From assembly GCF_001949145.1 (NCBI RefSeq), contig NW_019091471.1:803905-867904 (forward strand): DNA of 64,000 nucleotides. The letters are read 5' to 3'. The stretch is from Acanthaster planci. Taxonomy: Eukaryota > Echinodermata > Asteroidea > Valvatida > Acanthasteridae. Position numbers and translations under genes: made by a program. This document shows, in pieces, positions 43,273 to 58,300 of the stretch; positions within the stretch are counted from its first letter, which is position 1; the number at the start of each line of letters is the position of its first letter. The notes below the pieces were generated by a model, which was not told the origin of the DNA, did no database searches, and worked only from the letters and a program-made list of their open reading frames with translations.

Positions 43273-43320
43273 TCACATCTTCTGGAAACAGTCTTTCATG
43301 TTGGTCCACACTGCAATTCC
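43273..43320 (-). CDS. SNX4: SNX4 terminal coding exon
   Basis: GIAVWTNMKDCFQKM then TGA, matching the human C terminus GIQVWTNAKECFSKM. Acceptor TTTTTCACAG. Candidate poly(A) signals on the minus strand are ATTAAA (42700-42705) and AATAAA (40727-40732). Confidence 0.95.
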   Translation of the reverse strand, partial: GIAVWTNMKDCFQKM

Positions 43321-46300
43321 CTGTGAAAAATCACGATAAAAAAGTGTCTAAACAGAGAAATATTACTGTCATAAATCCATACATATTTCTGACTTATCTG
43401 CCATGTCTTGTATGAAACCAATTTCCAGTTTTTAGACAAAATTAGAGCCTGAGAACTGTAACAATTAACCACTTCCTGCTGGGGACTCGGGGATCGCAGA
43501 CATATGGTTTATATGGGTGGCCGGGGTCTCCGAACTCGGACAAAGGAAACAGGGCCCTGTAACAAAAGACCGTACGCCAAACAAAAGACCAGGCTGCTGG
43601 GCATTACAGACATTTTTCGCTCTCAAAAGTGGAGATAATCCAGCCTTATTTTGAAACCGTATACCAGGGTTTGGGGCATTGAGAGCAAGCGGATTACCAC
43701 CGGGGACAAAAGCGCTCCACCACTGCAGCAATGAGCCACACAGCACTGCTGCACTCTAATCTGGCCCCTCTTGAAAAGAGGTCAGCAGTGCACTAGGTTC
43801 GTGAACAAAAGACAGTTATACAACACCGCACAATCTGGTCTCTGTTTACAAGGCTGCTGGCCTGACTGAAATACTCGGGCGTCAATGAAGGTCACCTGTC
43901 AACTTAGAGTAGTGCCTAAAGATTACTTTGTGTGGCTATAAACGACCGTTAAATGAAATGATGAATTTTTGAAGGATTTTGAAAACAGAAAAAATGAGTC
44001 ATGCCGGCCCAGCATCATCAACATTGAAAAATGCCCCGGCATGAAGTGGTTAAATCCCTGCTCCAGAAAACCAACAGGGATCTTTCATAAGTTTAGCGAT
44101 AGCTTTGTGACATTTTGAAGTGTTTCAGAAGTGGAAGGGGGTCAGTCAGTGTAAATGAAGAGTCCCTGGTAACATCTGTGGTCGCTCTCTGACTTGTTAC
44201 AAAATGTTTTGGAGCAAACAAACAACATTTGATATGACACTTTAATGGAAAAAATGATTATGAACGTACCATATGTAAGCACCAAAATATTTTCACAATG
44301 TTACCATTCAACATTTTGTGGTACCACTCTTACCCCTAAACTAATAGATCAAAAACTTTATAATGTCCTTCCCTTGTTTTTGTTTTGGAGGAGGGCCTTT
44401 GAGAGAAGCCTTTGTGCTGTTCCAAGAAATACTTTTTAATTGATAATAATTATTCCTTTTTTTAAACTTAAACAAGTTTGGCCAACTCTACAGTAAACTA
44501 AAATACATTTCTCTTCAACAAGAGATCATCTAACAACCTGCCCCAGGCAGATAAAATGTAGATGAAAGACCCTTCTTGAACAACTAATGACATTTTGGGA
44601 CCAAAACCAGCAGAGTATTAAAGTTAGAAGGTCCTTTTCTCTCAGTCTGTAACTCAGTAACTTTAAATGTGCATTAGAAAGAGCAAACTCAGCATGATAT
44701 TTGATTGGTTGCAAGTTGCCATCCTGAAGTATTGAGGGTTCCTACTGGTTTACACGATGCAAGATTCTCGTGTAGGCCACTTACTCAAAGTGGACATGGC
44801 AACTTCCCTCTCACTGTATTTCAAGTCAACCGTGATATCCTTGTGTGGGAAAGACTTACCCTCTTTGATATTTTGATTTGCAAAATGGCATAGTTGATGA
44901 AAATTTCCTTCAAGTCAGTTGTCCTTTGTTTCTTGAACCTCTCCACCTCCGCTGAAGCACTTTCAATGAACCTTCTGCTCACAGAAAAACGAGGAGAAGA
45001 ACTAGTGCATAAAAATTACCTTGAGAAGCAACTTGTTTAGCTGAATATGAAATTAATGAATAAATGTCTTTAATCAAGTGTATTTCAAAACATATCATTG
45101 GGCTTTATAAATGATATTACTAAACTAATTCATTTTGTAGCTGTTGATATTCCGAAGGACTGAGGTTTCAGGGATGACGAATTGTCACAACTTTTCTAAT
45201 GAAATTACATGTGGACGGTAGTAGTTTTTGCCTGGTATCTTTTGGCAGTAAGAACTCAGTGAAAGAGCATCTCTGACTAAAACTTACTCTGTTTCTTGTG
45301 TTGCTTGCTTGAGGTGCTGCTCGCACTCCTCTATCTGCTCTTCCAGCACCTTGATCTGAGCGTCCTTCGATTCTTGGCTCTCCGGCCCAAATATCTTTGA
45401 TCTCATCCCTCGGAAGGAAAATGATTTGCTGGGTGCATTACCCTGAATGCAGCAACAACCATGTTATAAAAATTTTAAAATACCGAGCAACAGAAAATCC
45501 ACAATGATATTGTTGGAAAGACAGAAGTCCCTCCATTCCCTGATCTCATGTTATTAGATCTGACTTTTATTAGATCTGACTTTTTGAAAAAAAAAAGCAA
45601 TTTAGTTCACGCTTACCAAGTACACAATACATCTGATTGTGAGTAGGCTAATCCACTGTTGCAGTCAAATCCACCACAAGTCCCTATAAGTCCATCACAA
45701 GTCATTTAGTCTTAAACCAAGCTGCAACATAAGGTTTGGCCAAAAAGCATCAGTCTGTTAGTGTTCAATTTTACTCATGACAGGTCTTGTGAAAGGACTT
45801 GTAACTGGATTCCACTACAGCCCTGGATTAGCCTAGAAGGCTATTTCCAAGAGTTGGAATACCAAGTGAGAACCACTTGCAAAGAAATCACACACAAAGA
45901 ATATGACACTACACCTAGCAAATGGAAAAAAGTTTGCTGGTTTAGTAAAATGCACTTCTCTGAACTGGGAGAACAATTCTCAAGAGATGGTTGCTCTCAC
46001 ATTACCTTCGAAACTCTGAATATTAAAAAATAGCACCAACAACGTTACAACCAGGGACATTTACAAATCGCCCCTGTAATGCCTATGAATACCAATTATC
46101 TGCATCACATGATGCATGCAGGAAAGAACTGACCAACCAGCTCAAAACATACCAGAACTTGATCTCTCTGTAGTTTCTTGGCAGTGAGCAAGTCACTTGC
46201 CTTCTCCATTTCGTACTGCAGGACCTCTTGCTTCCTGCAGACAGATCTGAGGAGTGGAATACAACAGACATAAATGCACAAGGAATTTGAAGCAAAGTGT

Positions 46301-49300
46301 AAAAAATCAAACTAACAATAAATCCATACCGGCAAGAAGTGAACAGTGGCCCTTCCCAGACAACCTTAGTGGTTTGACTAAGTAACTGGCTGAAAACTAA
46401 AATACATCCCTCCTGGCTGTAACATATTTTTCCCTTTTTTCTGAACACTCCGCTGTAAATTTCTTATTTTTTTCCAAGTGAAGTCTGAATTAGACTATTT
46501 CATTTTTATGCTGGATTATAAGTAAAACAATGCTGTGGTTAAGACATCTAAATGTGTACGCAGTTGTGAATTTAAATGCCATCAAGACACCCTGAAAAGT
46601 TTATGGCCAGCAAACCATGGTCACAATTTTTGGACAGACTAGGGGAAAATGGAGGACATGTGGTCTACAAGTGGTCCCTGTGAAAGTAGGAGGTCATGAG
46701 TAAAACTGAGGATCTTAAAGAGGTCAGTGCTGAGCAGAACGATTAGGCAGCACAATGTGACAGCACAAAAAGCTCAGCTCTGCCACGTGTACTGGTTGAT
46801 AAGCACAATGTGTGACAAAAAACTGGTATTCCTCAAAATGTCCACAAACCCATACTTTTTTGCAAAGGCGCAAACTGAGACGTGGCCACAGTAATGAAAC
46901 ACGTATCTAATATCTCTTTGCAACCAATGAAGATAGAACTAGTGTGCAGAGTCCACACTGCACAACAAATTGCTCCATCAAGACGACAAACCCAAGTTTA
47001 CTATCCCATAGCCACTACAAGAGAACTACTCTAAGCAAATCCCACTCCCACGGTAACCCCTCCTGCTCACAATCAAACATCCACAGAATGTACCGCACAA
47101 TGACACTATGAAATTTGGATTGGTTAAAATAGAGTTAAATGTTGTTTCTCGATTAAAATGTATTTCACCCTGATTTAAACCCCGTTTTAACCGCATAGAT
47201 CAAGCCAAAATGTTCACCCCATTTTAACCGTGTTTCAACTGAACCCACCACACTTTGTTATTCAAGCCCTAATCCTCTCCTGGTCCATCGACAGTACAAA
47301 TGAACAGTCACCCATTTCAACCGTGATTTAACGGTGGAGAGATGGCGTGCTACAACCTGCAGAGTCCCATTGGGTAAATCCACTTATTACCTAGTTAAAG
47401 AGCGGTCTGGGGGGGAAATGTCAAGCATCTTCCTTACGTTCCACAAGTTCAATTTGGCTTCAATGTAATGAATGTGGAGGTATTTCCGCACCCGTTTACA
47501 TGATAAATCACTGGTTTTTGACAAAAAAAGCAATGAATTGTTTGAATAAAAATGATACGTGTGTCTGGAGTAGTTTAGTTATAATAAACAACTGAAGTTT
47601 TATTGGTATAGTTACCGTTCATTAGTCCTTAATGACACTTAATCGGAAGTGACTGTTTTCTGCATGCACAAAATCAACTGCGCTAGCACTAAAATTCATG
47701 ATGGTGGCACCCACAGTCGAATGTTAACCATTCGTCAAGCGCGCAGAACCTTTTACTGATTAAAACTACCCAAGGCAGTATTGTACTGCCGGCCCATAAG
47801 CCCCAATAAATTGGCAAGAACCTGGTAATCCAAACCATACCGAATACGCAGTATACATAATCCGCGAATTACATACATAAGCACAAATGTAGTGAGAATT
47901 TAGTATTGTAATAAGCCGGCTGAAAAGCCATACTTACATGTACATGTACATTGTAACTTCAGGGTTCAGGTTCAGTTCTGTGGTTTGGTGGCAAGGCTGA
48001 CATAAGAGCTTGTAGCAAAAATTTTCAGGATACATGGAAGTTTGTGATATATACACAAACTTGCGGATCCGCCCGTTCGTGAAGGGCTCGATTGTTCAGC
48101 GGGATTTGCCATGCGTTAAATAAAATGTCTCTATCCTGAAATACATGTGCGCTGCATGACGCCTGAAAACTAATACATTCAGGTGAAGGATAGGCCTAGG
48201 AAGTGCTGAGTCCAGGTGCAAAGAACTCACTTGTATCAATCAGTGGCAATTAAAAGCTATTTAGTATACCGTTAGGGATTAGGGCAGGGCAGCATATTAA
48301 TGCGGTATGATCACCACGCACAAAGGAACTCATCTGGCCTTGGGGATTATACTCCGTAAAACTGACTGCAGAGTGTGATTCCCCAAAAGGTCCCTGTTTT
48401 AACCGAATAGCCAGCCTTGCTATCTGAGCTGCAAAACTACAAAACTGACCGCAGAGTTAATGAGCAGAGCTCCTTACCAGCTTCCAAAAAGAGCCCCATT
48501 TTTAACACTGTTTTTTTTTTTTTTGCTACCCCAGGTTTAACAGAAAATGAACACGGTTAAATGGAGTGATCAGACGGCACACACCAGTTTTAACCGAGAA
48601 ACTGCATTTTAACCGAGCAGAAATTCACAGTGTGAGCAGCTGTAGCATTCCACTCACTTGAGTGCATCAGCAAAGTAGATGTACTCCTTGAGCTGATCAG
48701 CTATCTGCTCCTCTTCATTCATGTAGTCATCGATGTAGTCCTTGTACCTGAGGAATGAAAGCAGCACAATATGAGAGCAATGACCTCAATTCCTAGCTAC
48801 TGGGAATACATGTACTCTTCAAGCACTGCCACTGGTGGAATAGACAGGAGCGTTGGTACATGTAGTGTGCGACTTCACTTTCACACAATCTAACAGTGAC
48901 TTTGCTGGTTAACAGAGGACTGGACATGTGAATTCCAAAAGCTTAGGACACTGGATCTTGAACAGAAGGGAATCCTGTCACCAAGTATTGCAATGCAAAT
49001 TATCGTTTAAAAAGGGGTATGTGACAAAACATTGCGGTCACTTGTTCAATAGCTTAGTCAGGCCATTTATGAAGCCAAAAGGAAGAAGGAAAATGAAAAT
49101 GTCATAGAGGGAACAAATACACTTTTAAGATATTGCTTCAAGAGTGGTGTAGAGTTTTCCTGCTGACTGAAAATTTTGCCCTTTTCTGAATCCACGCAAA
49201 CCTGTTAAAACTATAAATAACCGAGTAGTCTATAACAAAGAGTGAAACACACCCAAACCCATCCACACGTACCAACTCTTGTCTGTTTTGGCATCAAAAA

Positions 49301-52300
49301 TGGAAAGTAAATTTTGTCCCCTCAATTTCTGACTGTAAATGGGAATAAAACTGTTCCACTACTTTATAGTTTACTACATGTACATGTAGCAGCTTTTATT
49401 ACAGTTTACATGGTAAACGTGCTTTTGAGCACTCGGGTAATGATAAAAAGCAGTAAACACTGAGATTCAGGTTGGATTAGAGGTTCTTAGTGGTTCTCTC
49501 CTTTCACCTTTGTGGCCGATGTTTGAGTCCCAGTCTGGTCTATCGTGTGCACTGTGATATTTTTTAGTCCCTACCTTATACTATGGGTTTACTCAGTATA
49601 TTCTTCAAAGCCCCCCTTAGAAACTGTAACTGCTTTAATACTTCCATAAAGGCTTTGAGCTACAGTGCCCAGGGCGCTTGTGAAGACTACTTGTTTCAAT
49701 TATCAGAAAAGTTTTGTAATCACAACAAACAATGCCAACATGATGGGTCCCTTTCACTGATTTGCGTTTATGAACACTGATTTGAAATAGGCTAATCAAA
49801 GTCAGTCTGGATCTGAGTCTGAATAGCTCTGGAAGCTCATTTCGCAGATGGCCTTAGATCTCATTCATTGGGATAACATTCTTACGCATCCATGAAGTGG
49901 CCAGCACTCTGCAGTCCATCCCCCATCTCCTGCTCGATGCCGCTCCACTCGCTGAAGACTCGGCCATAGTTGCCGTGGATCTTGTGTATGCCATACAGCC
50001 TGTCCACCAGCTTCTGCAAGGACACAAGAGCCAAGATAGGGTACAAAATTTGATACTTTAGACACTGCATTACTATGTGAGTCAGGATTGGGTTGCAAAT
50101 GGTCAGAAGTACGCGGAAAAAGATCAATAAGAAAAGGGAATGTTGAAACGTTGAAGGAAATGGGGCCATACTGCATCAACATAGGAAGAGAAAATCTTAT
50201 TTGAGGATAACCTTGACTATGGCTATGACCGGCTTGCTGAGGTAGGACAGGTACAGTACACTGGGGTATATAAACATGTATTCTGGCAAGGTTTGAATTT
50301 CAAAAGCTCTGATAACGTGCATAAGTCTCTGCAGAAAACATGAGAGGAGCCCCTGCCCACCGACCAGCCAAAGGATGACGACATTATGTGCAGTGTGTCT
50401 AGTTACATGATTAAAAGCCAACCCTTCCATTTTCGTTTACAGAGTCTCCAGGATCTGAGTGCAATGATGCACCCTCCATGTATGGAATATATTTGAAATG
50501 GCAGGGTGGTGGAACTAAGGTGCCTTTCTTCTTTCATTTCCAATATTGGGAAAGGGGACAACTGCGCATTACAGTTTTATTGCATATTTGAACGGAAATC
50601 TACCAGGAGTACATGTATTGAAATGTTGCACGCACAGCTTACATGTACTTTGACATGAGCAAACCATATCAGTATTGAGGAAGTTGACTTGCATTGAATC
50701 TTGAACCCATATGTGGCTCTTGTGAGCAGCCAAACATAAACCTTCAACTTAATATTTCAGTCCCTCCCTTTCACATGTACATGTACACATGATTGGGCAA
50801 GACTGCTCCCTCGTGTCAATGTTTTAACATAATTCACATCCCAGGAAGGGATGCAGCTCAGTCATCTCTACAGTCCTCGCACTGGCAGCTACCTGCCTTA
50901 ACCACCAGCCTCCTAAGGAGGCATCCGTTTTATCTTTAACACTGGATATCCTGTCTGGAACAAAAATTGATAACACAACTCAGAGACAACATGGTACCTG
51001 GGGATGTTGCAAAGCACATGTACATGTTTTCCAGATATGTGTCTCTTTGTAGAGGCAGTTTTTACAGGGTGGAATGGCTGTTGTGAGACCATCAGGTATC
51101 TACCATTAAAAGGCTAATCTATTGAGCCATATCCCATTATAGGACCTGCAAAAAGTGGGCGGGCCATGCCGCCCTCCCCTCACAAAAGTGGGGACCAGTG
51201 CCACTGCCCCTCTCCCATAGGTGATTTCTGATCCTGTCTCATCTCCCTTAAGCTCAGAGTGAATTTCAGACAGCCTGAACTTAGCTGAACACACAATCAG
51301 TTCCATGTGCTCGGGAAAAGCAAAACATCTGTATGTCATGACATAATTGGCAAAATACCCAAATCTGATGCATGGATGGAGGGAAAACTGAAGATCTCAG
51401 GAACCAACAAATCAGGTGAAGATGCAACAAGCATAACCCACAAACTAACTGATTCTAAGACATCAGCAAGGAGATTTCAAGGAGTTTGAGGGTATGGTCC
51501 ACCCACTATTACTTAGCTTGGGACTTAATGTTCTTTCAAAGTTTCATAACAGACAACTGTATTAGGCCCCCCCCCCAAAAGACTCCGGTTTCTGGTCATG
51601 GGCTTGGTCCAAAAGTGGTGCTGTTATGCATTTTTTTCTCTGTGTCTTTTCCTTAGAAATGATGTACATGCACAAACACTTTAGAGTGCATGGCCTTTTT
51701 ACTACATGAGAAGGGTGAATTAGCAACTTTGAATTAGTAAAAATACCATGAAATATGATGTGAGGCAGTGGTTTCATTCCTCTCACTCAAGAAAGAGGCT
51801 TCTATCTTTGGCAAGATTGAGTTTGTTAAAACACAGTAGCACAACCATAGAAAAATCATGTGTGAAAAATAAATGTTCAGCTCAAGTTTCCGGTTTAAAT
51901 GAAATTCTCATGAGGTAGCAGTATATGACATTCTTTGCACATTGTTTTCTGCTTTAGCTTAGAGGAAACAAGTTGCTTGTCAAACAGCCTATGAAAAAAT
52001 TAATGAAAACAGTTCAGCTCCAGAGTCAAAATGAAAACAAAATTCTCATAAGGTAAATGACATACTGTACACATTGTTGTCTGTTTTAGCTTATAAGAAA
52101 CGAGCTGCATTTAACATACTGGGGAGAAAATTCAGCTCAGAAAATAAAATTTTCTCTCACTCTAATATACCTTTGTTCTTGGCAAGTGACGATCAATGAT
52201 GCACGAGTTATGTATGGTTGTCATAATGCGATGCCCATTGCAACTGCATGCATATATACTGCCACTGCCTCACCGACACTGAAATAGACTGGCCGCTCAC

Positions 52301-55300
52301 CCTTTGTTGCTCAAAAGTTTTTTCAATTTGTATACTTACACAGGACGCAAGACCACTTCGTTTGTCTGGTTAACAGACATACGTGGGCCCGGGTCTGAAT
52401 CAATTGGCTACGGCCGGAAATAAATTACAACGAATATATGGCAGCACCCACGGCTAGTTCCCATAGAATTATGCACGATATCAAGCCACAGCCAACTGAT
52501 TCAGATGACGTCATCTGATAAGAGTGCCCGACTGAAATGGGTGGAGGCCTAGGGGAATTCCTTTACCGTACATATTACTCAATTCCACCAATCAAGAACA
52601 CGTTAAAATTGCGGTAGCAGAATTCCTGCTGATCAAGTAAGTCTGGTGGCTTTTGGAAATTGTTTTATGCGAAATAAAAATTCTTTATTTTGCTCACGCG
52701 CAGGTCTATGGTGATGCGCATGGTGACCAGAAACCAGAGACATTTTTGGGGGGCCTTAGATGTTGAAGGCTTTGGGAAGGCTCCCAGTAAAAGGGAGCTG
52801 GGGTTAAACCATGGAATAGTGAGAGTCAGAGGACAAAAGTGAATTGGTGAATGAGGATTATTTTTAAAAATTTGAAAAGAATCTTGATTTTCTTATATTT
52901 CTTCAATCAGAACCAGGAAATTTACTCCAAGGCAAAGTACATGTAGGGGACATTTGCTGTTTAAAAAATGAGGGGGGGGCAAACGATACAACATTGAAGA
53001 ATTTTTTCTGAGAATTGACAGCAGACCTGCCAAAGAGGTTTATGCTTGAAATGATCTTGGTCACTGCAAAATTTGTTTTCAATGCAAGCAAGATCCTGCT
53101 TGTACATACGTATATGTAGACTTAATGTCTTTCAAGGGGCTCAGGCTATCACTACTGGTACATGCTAATCACAAACTCATGACTTGAACATGGACTCAAT
53201 TTACACCTAGAGGCAAGTCTGTACAAATACTACGTCATTAAAGGAGAATGGGTACCAAGCTACAAGCATGCAAACAACATTTTACAATTTCTACCATGAC
53301 AGGTAACGGTGGTCAGGTGCAAATGACCACGAGGAAGTCAGATGACACCTGACTTGATTTGGCTCAATGGCTTTCTTCCTCTTTTGTTCTATGACAGTCT
53401 TGAAGTGCCAGGATCCTTAATAACAAAACAACGCCAAATAGTGTGCTCAATCAACTGTTTCCCTTGCAGGATATGAATAGAAGGCCAATTTTTTCACAAA
53501 TCCTGCTGACGCAGATGGGGACAAGTGCTGTGCACATTATATACATGGTGCGGATCATGGGTGAATCATCCTAGCCACAGAATTATTGCCAATCAACAAG
53601 TTGGATGATTCATGGCACAGGGCTGTGCATCCCTTTGCCAATTTTCCCTAAGAAGGAATTGAAAATTAAAATGTACATTGGACACATCTCTCCTGAACCC
53701 AGAAGTCTGCTGTGAGCTTATATGCTGCATGTGTGACTTCGCTTTTCCATCGTGCAGGCAAAATAATGCACAGAATTGGCAAGCTTGGTGTTGGGTCTAC
53801 ATTGATACGACTGGTGGCCACTCTAAGCTGCTATTTTGATCTTCTCTCAAATCCAATCCAAAAACTTCGACAAGCAGGGAACTGCAGAATCAGAGCAACA
53901 CCCCAAAATGTCAGACCCATTTGTGTCAGACAGCCCTGTGGGGGCATGTTGCCATAGTGACAATACAGTCACACTGTGCTTTGTAAACAAATGCTATCCC
54001 AGAAGAGGGCACACATTACGTGAAGCAACCCCTGCTGTATTTTCTGAATACCCTCTGACGAAGGCTAAGAGCAGGAGTGACATGGCCAAAACTCTACAAA
54101 TTTATTATCCTGTGTCTTTTATTCTTGGAAAGCATGTGGCACTTCCTTGACATTCAGAACAGGATTGACATAACAATACAGTCAGGAACACAGTCACGTT
54201 CCGTCTGCTCATCATCAGCAGCAACTTGAAAGAAACATTTTCATTTCATTAGTTAAATTTGTAGACTTGATGTATGAAAACATAACAATAGGAAATTAAG
54301 CAACCAAACTATGCAGTGCTTCCAATGAGTATGCATGACTGGTTATTAAACAAACTCATAAACTGCTTTCAAAACAAACAACCACAAAGGCTTGGCAGCT
54401 GGGTCAGAATTCTGCATGAAACCAGCTACATGTATATACATGTACATGTAGATTCCACATTGCTGTCCTCTAAGCCACATTCTACATGTACATGTACCAG
54501 TATGCACACATGTACTTGCACAATAATTTTCAAATGCCCTACGTGTACCGGTACATGTAAATGTAATTGTAAAGATGTTATTTTTTCCCCACCTTACACT
54601 ACACATTAGCATGTATTTGAATGGATAAGCTGAGTATCAAACAGAAACCAGACATTTTGAGCTTCTGAGTAAGAACAAGACTTGTACTAGGCTTGTAACC
54701 TAGACACCAGATGTGTAATATTTTGCAACGTGATTGCATTAAAAGTGAATGATATTTCTGCCTCAACTCAAAACACAAAAACTGAAAAGAAGAAAAAGAA
54801 ACTACATTGTAGAACCATAACACGACGTGTACATGTTTCTTAAGCAACAGAACACAGGGCTTTTCCACATACATGTACAAAAGCTTTTGAGTGAGAACAA
54901 GACTTGTTGCTTTTGACTTGCAGACCAAAATTATTTGTACAAAGCCTTGGAAATTGTGCAGAAATTTAAACTGATAAAGGAGAGCAGGATGACAAGATTG
55001 TAACATCATTGATCAAAAACCATATTATTAAATAAATCACTGATTTGGCCTGGTTTGATAAGGACATGACCAAGTTATTGGTGAGAAAACGTAAAAAGGC
55101 TAAAGGGCTTGGCAAAAAGATTTTGAAATCAACACAACTGCTCTTGATGACATCATCAAACAATATCACTACAGTGGTAACAAATTCTCTGAATGTGTTT
55201 TCGACGTCCAAAGTTTCAATTGGTTTTGAAATCTAAAAAAAAATCCACACAATGTGATCAGAAACAAATGGGTCATTCCATGAGGATGAGGTACATGTAC

Positions 55301-58300
55301 AATTAGTGACAGTTTCAGTTGTTACATCGGTTCTGTAAAAATGAACAGCTATTTCCCTGGATGTGGATTCCAAATTGATATTGTTAAACATCTTGCAAAG
55401 CTGGATACAGAGGTATGTGTTATTTTTACAAAGTAAATGTCCTACATGTACTCTACAGGTTATGACTGGTGGTAAAAGTTGCGGATGTACACGTCACAAC
55501 TGCCACTGTCACAAACCTCATGGAATGACCCAAATGATAGAATCAAAAAGAAAAAATGATCAGGTGCTTAGGTTCTACCTCCCCACTGAATATGACCTTG
55601 GCCAGTGATCGATACATGTATGTCAATCGAAAGTGGCAATTTTTGATGAAAAATCAGGTTATCAAAACATTTTCCCAAAATAACCCTCACCGCACATGTA
55701 CATGTACCTGATTTATCAAGGGTTTACAAAAGGATTTTTGAAAATACTGCGTTTTGTTTAGATGGAACAAAAAACTGTTCTGGTAAATAATTTTTTTTTA
55801 AAAACTCATCATGTCCCTCCAATTTTTCTTATGATATTTATAAAATACCTGTACATGGTATGGTGCATGCCAAGTGTATACGACGTATGAACTACATGTA
55901 TGTACATGCAAGTCTGACTTGAGATTCTATATGTAGTCAACAAAAACTGCAAGTTTGCATTTCAAGTGACTAAAGATGAAGTCATCACAAACTCACTGTT
56001 CTTGGAACAGAAATCTTAGTTTCGACAAAATCTGGTGTAGATCCAAGCATCTACATGTAACATGACCAAAGTGCAAACCACAAAAATTCATGTGCAAAGT
56101 CAAAGTGACTTAAACAAATCATTCACAACAAAAAAGCTTTTCCGTAAGTACGTGGGAAAAGGAAAAAAAATCGGAACAAACAGAAAACTTTTCCACAACT
56201 ACATGTATGTAGAAAAGCCTCTTTGAAATCTTCCGAGTGAGAGATTTCTGTGCAGGCTGTCATTGGGCAATCACAGTGTAACCCAATTCAATTATGTCAC
56301 ACAGGTGATTAAAAAATGCAAGCATGCTTAACCTGACCCCCCTCAATCCATGCCTCCCACTGGTACACATATGATGCAACAGAATAGATTCCTGAGCAAA
56401 ACCAAGCTACCTGCTTGCGGTTATTTGCTTTGCTAAAAAGAATCCATGGTTGGAAAGTGTAATACACTGTATCAGCTTACTTCCTGTACTTTCATCTCCT
56501 TTTATCAAAGTACTCTTTTACCACAATAGTACAGTATGAAATAGCACTCTTTGCACTATGTTGGCATGCCCACCTCCTGAAACCAAATGGATTCAAATTT
56601 CCTAGGAACAAGCTATTCACAACATGAACACCACTAAAAATCCTTGTCAAACTCTTTGAATATATTTTATTGGCAAAGCATCAAAATAACTGAAACGTCA
56701 TACATGTAAATGACAGAATGTAAAAAAAACAAACCATACATTGTTGGAATGCCCTGGCAATATGTTGCAGATGTACATTGGGAAATGAACACTAAATCAA
56801 ATTTGACAACCACAAGCTGCGTTGATTTTTCAAGAAAACCCCAATCCCTTAGGACATATCGAGCCATGTGGGAAAAGAATGTCACCCCCATGCAATTTCT
56901 GGCCCACTAATCGCAGGTGTTCTCCAGAGGAGAAGGAACGTTGCAGCTGCTGGCAGGTTTTGTCCCCTTAAAGTGGGGTTGGGGACACAGGGTTTGTGAT
57001 GTCAAAAGCTCGAGGGGGCCGGGTTGATGTTAAAGGGAAACCCACTGATCTCCAGAGGGTCAACTCTTGGAGGTTAAATCATTTCAACTATTCAGAATGT
57101 AAATAAGGCACAACTTTATTGGGTTTGTTAGCTCTTAATGAGAAGTTTCCATTTGCCTTGTATCAAAATACAGTCTTAGTCATGTACTTCACATGCTCTG
57201 ATCGGAAAGAGTTTTCTTTCCATTCAAATACCAATTATTCCTTTGCCTTCCAAGCTCAATGTGATTATAAATTTTAGCCGCTGAAGGGACTTTGCAATAA
57301 CAAACATAAACATGGGAGTTTGCAAAGTTTGATTTTACTGGATATTTCGTCGTATTTGTTGTTGAGAATATGACTGGTGAGAATGGGAAGATACATGTAT
57401 GTAATTTTACTTTCCATCAAGCTCTTGTTTAATCAAAGTAGCCACTACAGCAAAATATGTACATGTATGGAAAGGCACATAAACAGTCTACTTGGCCAAC
57501 GTATCAGACCACAGGACAACGTACAGAGATCTAGAAGAGAAGACAAACACTCAAACAGAAAGAGAAAGAGAAATTCAAGAACGAAACCCAAACTCCATTT
57601 TGCACCACTCTGTGGGCAACAAAGAAGGGAAATGACTGCATGTTTCATTAAATTTGATGCTCATTTTCCAGGATTCAGCCCCACTGAATGAATCACGGAG
57701 CTTCACAAAGACAGAGGAATGAAACTTACTGCTCTGACTTTCAGCACGGCTGTGATGTTAGCTTGCAGTTCACTGGCATAGTTCTTCAGATCTTCAAATT
57801 TTCTGAAATTAAAAACGAATGAGTTAACAGCAGTCTAATGCTTACTGCAATCTCACATGCAGCCTACTTTCAACAGTCCAACATCAACAGCAGCATAAAA
57901 AATTGGCCCCCTCTCCCAAACTCACATGTTAAAAACTGGCTTCTTAGTTTTTTATCAGTGGATGAACAACCCAAATTAAGCTTAACTTGGGTATCTTGGA
58001 CTTCAATGGGACATTGCTTTTTTTAAATTAAGTTTTATCCAAGGGTGAAATGCCAACTGCAATTATGAAAAGGTGCATATTTGTGGACCAATATTTTCAA
58101 GTAAGCAGATAGTGCATGTACCAGTATATTCCAAATAATTGGAATGTGCAACTTAAGAAAATTGAGAAAATTTGGCAAAATAGGCCAACTTGTCTGATTT
58201 TCACTTCAAGGCTAAAACAGTTTTTGTTGTAATGTTAAAAAATGTGACTGCTGACAAAACACAAACACACAAAAAAATCAAATTTCTAAGATCAAATAAA

